DNA of 9,450 nt, from the NCBI GenBank assembly GCA_964476375.1, contig CAYYZW010000216.1, forward strand, positions 1 through 9,450, given 5' to 3'. The notes below the pieces were generated by a model. That model worked only from the letters and a program-made list of their open reading frames with translations, was not told where the DNA came from and made no database searches. The stretch comes from SAT2750 sp964476375 (GTDB taxonomy: Bacteria > Planctomycetota > Planctomycetia > Pirellulales > Pirellulaceae). The position numbers and the translations under genes were made by a program. Position 1 is the stretch's first letter; each line of letters opens with the position of its first letter. Of the stretch, positions 1 to 5,578 are shown piece after piece.

Positions 1-1
1 T

Positions 2-1294
2 AGCTTGACTCACCATGCGGGGGGCAAGAAAGCCGGGGAACTGGGAGGCTTTATCCACCCTGCCGCCGAGCCGGCTTACTATGCCAAGCGAATCCCACGA
101 AAAACACTCGATGACAAGCTGACCGCCTCGGGGATTCTGAATTGTACCGGCCGGCAATTCCACGTTGTGATCGGTTTCTTCAACAGCACCACGCTCAATG
201 AGTGGCGCACGCCCAACACCATCTCCCTTCGGCTTTACGGACGCGGGGATGTTTTCTATGCATTTGTGGAATACGCCACATCCCGCTGGCGCGCCGGGGG
301 AGACAATCCCCAGCCATTTCCGTTTATCACCGATCCGGCAACAGGCCGCCGTGGACAGAAAGGGTTTGCGGCCAACACGCCCCATCGCTGGTCGGTCATG
401 TATACCCCCCAGGGAAACGACGGAGGTGGGGTGGTGACCGCCACGATCGACGACGCCACGGCCATCTGTCACCTCGATCCCGGACACAAGCAGGACGGGG
501 CGGTATTTGACCGCTGTGGACTGATGACGGTGATGAAACACTGGGACGATGGGGGTGAGCTGTGGCTCGACGATCTCATGATCAACGGAAAGGCCGAGGA
601 CTTTGACCGGGATCCTGCCTGGGAGTCCTTCCAGAACCGGCGTGATTCGATCTCCACGAACGTGCGACCCCGGTTTGACTTTGGCTATAGCCAAACACGG
701 TTTGCCCGGGGCCGTGGCAGGGGAGAAATGGGCGGCCTGGTGTTTCGCGGTGATTGCCGATATCCCGATCGGATGGGGTACTATGCTGACCGACTCCAGG
801 ATCTCTCCCTGGATCAACCGCTTACAGCGAGCGGCACCATCTCGCTTCGTCGTGGTGTTTCAGACAGTACCACGCTGATCGGGTTCTTTCATTCCACTCG
901 AAGCATCCAGGTCAGCCAGTCCCAGTCCTCCGGAACTCCCAGGGATTTCCTGGGCATCGCCGTGGAGGGTCCCAGCCGTGACGGCTTTTTCTTCTATCCT
1001 CTTTACCGGACCAGCGAGGAGAGCGAGGGAACGGGCCGGGGTAACGACCGACCCCAGATTCTCCCCAACGGCAGATCCCACAGCTGGAGGCTCGACTATG
1101 CTCCGGCGGCAGCTTCTGGACGGGGCAGGATTGTCGTCACGCTGGACAGGAAAACGACCGTCCTGGACTTGCGCGAGGGGCATCGTCCTGCGGGCGCCCG
1201 CTTTAACCGCTTTGGGATGATCACGACCTGGATCGACGGAAACGGCCAGCATGTCTACTTCGACGACTTGACATACACTGCCAGTCAGGAGTGA
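2..1294 (+). CDS. Partial secreted-type protein with two tandem copies of an unnamed beta-rich domain (5' end missing)
   Basis: I cannot assign a function. The frame is open to the left edge and ends in TGA at 1292-1294. A TTG at 5-7 could be read as a start but is not one: the first codons read S-L-T-H-H-A-G-G-K-K-A-G-E-L-G-G, which match S-Q-T-R-F-A-R-G-R-G-R-G-E-M-G-G at the start of the second copy residue for residue in register, so the coding sequence continues upstream. Numbering from the TTG codon, copy 1 spans about residues 11-191 and copy 2 about 240-422. A linker at 200-230 (DPAWESFQNRR, then RPRFDFGYS) joins them. Shared blocks include YYA, LTASG, IGFF(N/H)ST, H-x-W-x-x-x-Y-x-P, GH...GA-x-F-(D/N)-R and a final (W/Y)(L/F)DDL. 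The alternating aromatic and beta pattern suggests a concanavalin A/LamG-like sandwich, which is inference. I recall similar two-copy proteins in planctomycetes as hypothetical. The sulfatase follows after 101 bp on the same strand, so co-transcription is possible. Confidence 0.85.
   Translation, partial: SLTHHAGGKKAGELGGFIHPAAEPAYYAKRIPRKTLDDKLTASGILNCTGRQFHVVIGFFNSTTLNEWRTPNTISLRLYGRGDVFYAFVEYATSRWRAGGDNPQPFPFITDPATGRRGQKGFAANTPHRWSVMYTPQGNDGGGVVTATIDDATAICHLDPGHKQDGAVFDRCGLMTVMKHWDDGGELWLDDLMINGKAEDFDRDPAWESFQNRRDSISTNVRPRFDFGYSQTRFARGRGRGEMGGLVFRGDCRYPDRMGYYADRLQDLSLDQPLTASGTISLRRGVSDSTTLIGFFHSTRSIQVSQSQSSGTPRDFLGIAVEGPSRDGFFFYPLYRTSEESEGTGRGNDRPQILPNGRSHSWRLDYAPAAASGRGRIVVTLDRKTTVLDLREGHRPAGARFNRFGMITTWIDGNGQHVYFDDLTYTASQE
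35..1270 (+). repeat. Tandem protein-level domain duplication within the first gene
   Basis: Copy 1 lies at 35-577 and copy 2 at 722-1270, offset by about 229-236 codons. The similarity is clear in protein (GE-x-GG, YYA, LTASG, IGFF, GH-x-x-x-GA-x-F, DDL) but the DNA has diverged, so this is an old internal duplication and not a recent DNA repeat. The second copy keeps the order of every block with small length changes between them. Confidence 0.8.
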
Positions 1295-1382
1295 ATGGCA
1301 GGTGGCAGCGTCCTTCACTGCTTGTCTGCGGCCCTGCGAACCGCTAACTTCTGACCACGCACCGACTACTTTTCTTCCTTCT

Positions 1383-1386
1383 GGAG
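1383..1386 (+). promoter_or_regulatory. Candidate ribosome binding site for the sulfatase
   Basis: GGAG lies 9 bases before the ATG at 1396 and supports that start over the in-frame ATG at 1405 (residue 4). The 101 bp gap to the preceding gene shows no convincing sigma-70 hexamer pair, so the sulfatase may be read through from the upstream gene. Confidence 0.5.
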
Positions 1387-1395
1387 TTCCTCCCT

Positions 1396-2991
1396 ATGCA
1401 CCGCATGCTGGCCAGGGCCATTTTTATCCTGCTCCTGTTGAGCACTATCACGCGTGCCGATGAGCGTCCCAATATCCTCTTCATCTTTACCGATGACCAC
1501 GCACCGCACGCCATCGGTGCGTATGACGGCTGGCTCAAGGAGGTGAACCCCACGCCCAACATCGACCAGCTTGCCGCCCAGGGAACCGTCTTCCTGAACA
1601 GCTTCTGCACGAACTCAATCTGTGGCCCAAGCCGGGCCGTGATCCAGACCGGCAAGCACAGCCACAAGAACGGTTTCCTCAACAACGGGAACCGCTTCGA
1701 CTGGAACCAGCAAACCTTTCCCAAGCTATTGCAGCAGGCAGGTTACCAGACAGCGATCTACGGCAAGTCGCACCTTGCCGGCAAACCCCAGGGCTACGAC
1801 AGCTGGACCGTCCTGCCCGGCCAGGGGCTCTATTACAATCCGGACTTTATCACCCCCGACGGCCGGACCACGATCGAGGGTTACTGTACCGATATTGTCA
1901 CCGAGATGGGAATCGAGTTCCTTCAAAGCGGGCGGGATCCGGACAAGCCGTTCCTGCTGATGGTCCAGCACAAGGCACCGCACCGCTGCTGGATGCCGGC
2001 CCTGCGGCACCTGCACCTGTACGATGACATCACGATCCCCGAGCCGGACACGCTGTTTGACGACTACGCCGACAATGCGCCACCGGCGCGCTACCAGGAA
2101 CTGGAAATCGACCGGCACATGGATCCCCACTATGACCTCTTCCTGGATCTGGTACCGGGCGAGGAACCGACCGCCATCCAGGCGCGACAGGACAAGTCTG
2201 CCTGGCGGAACCTGCAGCGGTTCACGCCCGAGCAGCTCAAGAAGTGGCGATCTGCCTGGGAACCCAAGGACCGGGCCTTTCACGAGGCACAACTTTCCGG
2301 CCGGGACCTGGTCCGATGGAAGTTCCAGCGTTATGCCAAGAACTACCTCCGCTGTATCAAGGGGGTCGACGAGGGGGTCGGACGCCTCCAGGAGCCGCTC
2401 AGGGAACTGGACCTGGTAAAAAACACGATCGTCATCTATTGCTCCGACCAGGGTTTCTACATCGGGGACCACGGATGGTATGACAAGCGCTGGATGTACG
2501 AGGAATCACTGAAGATGCCCTTCATCGTCAAGTGGCCGGGGATAACCAAGGCCGGCTCACGTGACCAGCACCTGGTCCAGAACATCGACTATGCCCCCAC
2601 CTTCCTGGAAATCGCCGGAGCGGCAATTCCCGATGACATCCAGGGAGAATCGCTTGTCCCGCTGCTGAGAGGAGAGGCCCCGGGCGACTGGCGGACCTCG
2701 ATCTACTATCACTACTACGAGTTCCCCAGTGTGCACATGGTCCCCCGCCACTACGGGATTCGGACCGAGCGTTACAAGCTGATGCACTTTTACGAGTTCG
2801 GTGAAGAGTGGGAGCTTTACGACCTGAAAAAGGATCCGGATGAGCTCAGCAACATCTATAACAAGCCCAGGAACACCGGCTTGATCGAGCAGCTCAAGGA
2901 TCAGCTGCGGGGGCTGCAGGAATACTACCAGGACGACAGCGATATCTCGGAAAAGTCCGCCGCCTGGCAACGGGAAAAGCGCGGGGGTTAA
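1396..2991 (+). CDS. Secreted type I sulfatase (mucin-desulfating MdsA-like subgroup)
   Basis: This hydrolyses sulfate esters, most likely on a glycan; the exact substrate cannot be read from the sequence. The protein has 531 residues, normal for family S1. Residues 1-21 form a signal peptide (MHRMLARAIF start, cleavage near TRA/DERPN), so it works in the periplasm or outside. The alkaline-phosphatase-like core begins with NILFIFTDDHAPH, whose D33-D34 are expected metal ligands. C76-G-P-S-R80 is the C-x-P-S-R motif whose Cys is converted to formylglycine by a maturase encoded elsewhere. GKSHLAG (K124, H126), HKAPH (192-196), SDQG (D351, Q352) and YDKRWMYEES (K364) match further active-site blocks. 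The DQG-F-Y-I-G-D-H-G-W-Y-D-K-R run resembles MdsA-like N-acetylglucosamine-6-sulfatases. Residues about 440-505 match the C-terminal sulfatase subdomain (DUF4976 type: RTERYKLMHFY, WELYDLKKDPDE). No frameshift or missing catalytic block is seen. It converges on the CotH gene. Confidence 0.95.
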   Translation: MHRMLARAIFILLLLSTITRADERPNILFIFTDDHAPHAIGAYDGWLKEVNPTPNIDQLAAQGTVFLNSFCTNSICGPSRAVIQTGKHSHKNGFLNNGNRFDWNQQTFPKLLQQAGYQTAIYGKSHLAGKPQGYDSWTVLPGQGLYYNPDFITPDGRTTIEGYCTDIVTEMGIEFLQSGRDPDKPFLLMVQHKAPHRCWMPALRHLHLYDDITIPEPDTLFDDYADNAPPARYQELEIDRHMDPHYDLFLDLVPGEEPTAIQARQDKSAWRNLQRFTPEQLKKWRSAWEPKDRAFHEAQLSGRDLVRWKFQRYAKNYLRCIKGVDEGVGRLQEPLRELDLVKNTIVIYCSDQGFYIGDHGWYDKRWMYEESLKMPFIVKWPGITKAGSRDQHLVQNIDYAPTFLEIAGAAIPDDIQGESLVPLLRGEAPGDWRTSIYYHYYEFPSVHMVPRHYGIRTERYKLMHFYEFGEEWELYDLKKDPDELSNIYNKPRNTGLIEQLKDQLRGLQEYYQDDSDISEKSAAWQREKRGG

Positions 2992-3000
2992 GCCCGGGAA

Positions 3001-5337
3001 TCAGTTTTTATTTTCAGCCCCGGGAGTCGGGGTAAATAACCTGAACTCGCCACCTGCACCAGGAAGACGACCAAGCGAAACATCCGCTCGCTGCTTGCCG
3101 AACTCGACCTGGTCGACAATGGTCCTGCCACGGATCAGCGTGAGGATTTCCCCCTCCTTGGATAACTTGAAATTCGCATGCAGGCCCTCCTGGCCCCCGT
3201 CCTCGTCGGCCCAGATCAGGAGGAACTTGCCGGGAGCCAACCGGGTCCCGGCAGGAATCTGCCACTTGAGCGGATTGGCCGGGTCGTCACTGAGGAACAT
3301 GCCAGACAGGTCAACAGGCCGCCGGCCATGATTGACCAGCTCGATCCAGTCGTCATGCTCCCCCTGGGGATCCTGGCCTGAACTCGTGTTGGATGCCAGG
3401 ATCTCATTGATCAGGATCGGTGGCTTTTCTCCCTCGCTGGTAACGACTGGCCGCCGTGGTACGAGCGGCGCCAGCTTCACGCTCTTGAGGTCCGCGATCT
3501 CTTCATGGGCCAGCAGGAACGTCCGCCGCTGCTCAAGAAACTGGTAAATATTTCCTGGGATCGGCGCCTCGCCGAGCGGAATGTCCAGTGCCCCAAGGAA
3601 GGCATCAAAGCTGCTGAGTTTTCGAGTATCGGCCTTGATCTCCTCGATTACCAACGCCCGGTTGTCGTCGATAAAAGAGACCATCGCGGCAATATCAAAG
3701 TCGATCTCGGCAATCGTGCGCACGTAGGCCAGGTACTTCTCGCGGTAGGCCGGAACAGCAAGAACCTTGCTTCGCAGCGGCATGCGGTCACTTTCCACAC
3801 CCTGCAGGGGATCGAGATCCACGCTCCCATGGCCACCGCCGCCCCGCATCCCACGTCCCCGCCCACCACCGGGGCCACCGAACCCGCCTCGCTGGGGAGG
3901 ACCGAACCCGGGAAGTGGCTGACCCCCTGGAAATCCACCACCAGGAGGGCCGCCCCGTTCACCACCACCCGGAAAACCCTGCGGACGGCCGAAGCCTCCA
4001 GGCCGGCCACCACCCGGCCGTCCCGAGAGCATGAATGCCTCGTTCATGTCATGCGGAATCACGTGGAACATCCCGCCCGTGTCCAGGTACAGGCTGTAGT
4101 CACTCGCCCGCGTCCAGTAACCATCGGAATTGACGGTTGCCATGTCCAGGGCCAGAAAACGGAGCAGCCCGTCCACGTCAAGAATCGGTTCCAGGGCCGC
4201 GGGGAGGTCCTCACTGGGAGTCTCGTTCAGCACCTGGCAGAGGTTGACCAGGGCCAGCCATGACGGCTCGATGTCCTTGGACTTAATTTCAAACCGCTGC
4301 TTGTAAGGTTCCAGTTCATCCCCCAGATACCGCATTCCGCCGTCGGCCTGTGGGGATCCGGGGACCTTCCATCGAGCCCCGGCCTCGGTGCCGTAATGCT
4401 CCCGAATAAAATCCTTGTTGAACTGCTGCACGTTACAGTAAATGCCCCAGCTCTCCCCCTGGATAACCACCTTGACCAGGTTGGCCTTGGGAACAGGAAG
4501 ATATTTCTTTGCAATCTGGGAATAGAGAATGCTGCTGAGAAATGAGGGGTCCCCGTTGCAGTTGAGGAAATTGAGCGTCTTGAACCCGTGAAGCCGCTGG
4601 TCACGGTCGACCAGATCCATCGAGAGATTCAGCGACCGCTTGGAACCGGCCGGCACATGGGAAAAGGACGATTGCCCACGAAATTTCAGGCCCACCAGTG
4701 GAAAGGATTCCCCATCCACGGTCACCGTGGCAGGCATTTCCACATCGCTAAACTTGAAAGCCGCCATCTCCTCTTCCCAGTTCTCTGTATCGAACTCGAT
4801 AAAGACGGTCCGCAGCACGTCTGGATCGTAGAGTTCCGCCCCGGGGTAGGAGGGGACATCTGCCGGGGTGATTTTCTCGCCGGCAGTACCGGGTTCCCTG
4901 GCCGGCCCGCGCATTGCACCGGGACCACCACGACGGTTCCCGCCACGGTCGGCAAGTGCGGCCAGGGCCAGCTTTCGTTCGGCGGGATCGAGATAGCCGT
5001 TGTCGTCCTTGTCGAATTCATCAGCAAGCTTGATTTCCGGCTGGTTCGGCCCCATCCCTCCCCGGCCTCCCGGATCGCCAGGACCACCAGGGAATCCAGG
5101 CAGCAGCTCTTCCAGGCTCAGCACGCCGTCCCCGTCCTTATCGAGGCCGGCCAGGATCTCGGCCGCCTTCTCAATTTCTTCGGCAGAAAGTTCACCATCC
5201 TGGTCCGTATCCAGCGCCCGGGAAACCGGGTCCAGGGGGGGCGGGAATTCTCCCCCGCGGGGCGGCTGCCCAGGTCCCTGCGCCATCAGGAAAGCAGGAA
5301 GTGTGAAGAAAGAAACGAAAAGGAAAAGCCTGGCCAT
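3001..5337 (-). CDS. Secreted EF-hand / CotH-kinase / lamin-tail-domain protein
   Basis: This is probably an exported atypical protein kinase of the spore-coat CotH type with calcium-binding and C-terminal tail domains. I chose the ATG at 5337 (778 residues) because it gives a compact signal peptide, MARLFLFVSFF to about A19, with AGGCGAG 8 bases upstream; an ATG at 5415 would add 26 residues and a poor n-region. Three EF-hand loops are visible: DTDQDGELSAEE (43-54), DKDGDGVLSLEE (66-77) and DKDDNGYLDPAE (109-120), separated by Gly/Pro-rich stretches. The CotH domain spans about 169-614, with KFRGQSS, GSKRSLNLSM, WGIYCNVQQFNKDFI, NSDGYW (D405) and VIPHDMNEAF (D430). The last two sit where CotH kinases carry metal- and nucleotide-binding Asp residues. 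A glycine-rich insertion (439-504) follows D430 closely. Residues 638-771 form a lamin-tail domain (ILINEILASNTS, DDWIELVNHG, FLLIWADE). The substrate is unknown, and kinase activity is inferred from the family. Confidence 0.9.
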   Translation of the reverse strand: MARLFLFVSFFTLPAFLMAQGPGQPPRGGEFPPPLDPVSRALDTDQDGELSAEEIEKAAEILAGLDKDGDGVLSLEELLPGFPGGPGDPGGRGGMGPNQPEIKLADEFDKDDNGYLDPAERKLALAALADRGGNRRGGPGAMRGPAREPGTAGEKITPADVPSYPGAELYDPDVLRTVFIEFDTENWEEEMAAFKFSDVEMPATVTVDGESFPLVGLKFRGQSSFSHVPAGSKRSLNLSMDLVDRDQRLHGFKTLNFLNCNGDPSFLSSILYSQIAKKYLPVPKANLVKVVIQGESWGIYCNVQQFNKDFIREHYGTEAGARWKVPGSPQADGGMRYLGDELEPYKQRFEIKSKDIEPSWLALVNLCQVLNETPSEDLPAALEPILDVDGLLRFLALDMATVNSDGYWTRASDYSLYLDTGGMFHVIPHDMNEAFMLSGRPGGGRPGGFGRPQGFPGGGERGGPPGGGFPGGQPLPGFGPPQRGGFGGPGGGRGRGMRGGGGHGSVDLDPLQGVESDRMPLRSKVLAVPAYREKYLAYVRTIAEIDFDIAAMVSFIDDNRALVIEEIKADTRKLSSFDAFLGALDIPLGEAPIPGNIYQFLEQRRTFLLAHEEIADLKSVKLAPLVPRRPVVTSEGEKPPILINEILASNTSSGQDPQGEHDDWIELVNHGRRPVDLSGMFLSDDPANPLKWQIPAGTRLAPGKFLLIWADEDGGQEGLHANFKLSKEGEILTLIRGRTIVDQVEFGKQRADVSLGRLPGAGGEFRLFTPTPGAENKN
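3826..4023 (-). repeat. Glycine/arginine/proline-rich low-complexity insertion inside the CotH domain
   Basis: These 66 codons hold 34 glycines, 8 arginines, many prolines and a single glutamate. They contain irregular GGFG, PGGG and RGGG units and no strict period. The stretch begins five residues after the PHDMNEAF motif and ends before DLDPLQGVESDRMP, where folded CotH sequence resumes. The reading frame is uninterrupted, so it is a disordered loop in the protein and not an insertion that breaks the gene. Confidence 0.8.
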
Positions 5338-5345
5338 GAAAAATA

Positions 5346-5352
5346 CTCGCCT
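5346..5352 (-). promoter_or_regulatory. Ribosome binding site supporting the 5337 start of the CotH gene
   Basis: The minus strand reads AGGCGAG, then 8 bases, then ATG. This is the better-spaced Shine-Dalgarno-like sequence and agrees with the signal-peptide start. The alternative ATG at 5415 is preceded only by a GGGGGG run four bases upstream. Confidence 0.5.
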
Positions 5353-5421
5353 GGAGAAAAGAAAAAAACGCACGGGCCGGATCAACCACTCTCCGGACAG
5401 CCACTTCACATTCAACCCCCC

Positions 5422-5427
5422 ATGATA
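5422..5427 (-). promoter_or_regulatory. Candidate -10 element for the CotH gene
   Basis: The minus strand reads TATCAT, five of six matches to TATAAT. No good -35 hexamer is found 16-18 bases upstream. If it is used, transcription would begin near 5415, giving a leader of about 78 bases before the ATG at 5337 and excluding the longer start. The inverted repeat at 5429-5448 lies directly upstream of it. Confidence 0.25.
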
Positions 5428-5428
5428 A

Positions 5429-5448
5429 GCAAAGTTTCGTTGCTTTGC
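5429..5448. promoter_or_regulatory. Inverted repeat GCAAAG-N8-CTTTGC, possible operator
   Basis: Two perfect 6-base arms (5429-5434 and 5443-5448) flank an 8-base centre in the divergent intergenic region. The spacing suits a dimeric regulator. It lies in the -10/-35 spacer region of the candidate minus-strand promoter and about 60 bases upstream of the candidate plus-strand promoter, so one bound protein could affect either gene. One 6-base palindrome could also arise by chance. Confidence 0.3.
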
Positions 5449-5510
5449 CCGGGGGACTTTACTCCCGCTCGCTCCTGCGAGGACAGGGAGCAGTGCTGCC
5501 GGTCACACGA

Positions 5511-5540
5511 TGCACACTTCACCGACAAAATGCCTAGAAT
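5511..5540 (+). promoter_or_regulatory. Candidate sigma-70-type promoter for the dehydrogenase/cytochrome gene
   Basis: TGCACA (5511-5516, four of six matches to TTGACA), an 18-base spacer, and TAGAAT (5535-5540, five of six to TATAAT). The predicted start near 5547 leaves a leader of about 32 bases that holds the GGGGAG ribosome binding site. It is the best-matching pair I found upstream of this gene, but only a consensus match. Confidence 0.35.
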
Positions 5541-5562
5541 GAGGGCTGGCCCGTTTGATCCT

Positions 5563-5568
5563 GGGGAG
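5563..5568 (+). promoter_or_regulatory. Ribosome binding site deciding the start of the dehydrogenase/cytochrome gene
   Basis: GGGGAG lies 10 bases before the ATG at 5579 and 7 bases before an adjacent in-frame GTG at 5576. It excludes the upstream in-frame TTG at 5555, which would place this motif inside the coding sequence. ATG or GTG changes the protein by one residue only. Confidence 0.6.
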
Positions 5569-5578
5569 AAAACTCGTG

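Noticed and set aside
1290..1319. Inverted repeat AGTGAA-N18-TTCACT after the first gene, considered as a terminator
   Set aside because: The stem is only 6 bp, largely A/T, with a long loop and no T-run afterwards.
3826..4023. Possible frameshift or inserted element at the Gly-rich stretch
   Set aside because: The frame is continuous and conserved CotH-like sequence resumes on both sides.
3505..4263. Plus-strand open frame of 252 codons within the CotH gene
   Set aside because: It is the shadow of the Gly-rich and kinase coding region; it reads as low-complexity Thr/Pro/Arg sequence with no support.
5338..5415. N-terminal extension of the CotH protein from the ATG at 5415
   Set aside because: It would put 26 residues in front of a good signal peptide, and the 5337 start has a better-spaced ribosome binding site. 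It is not fully excluded.
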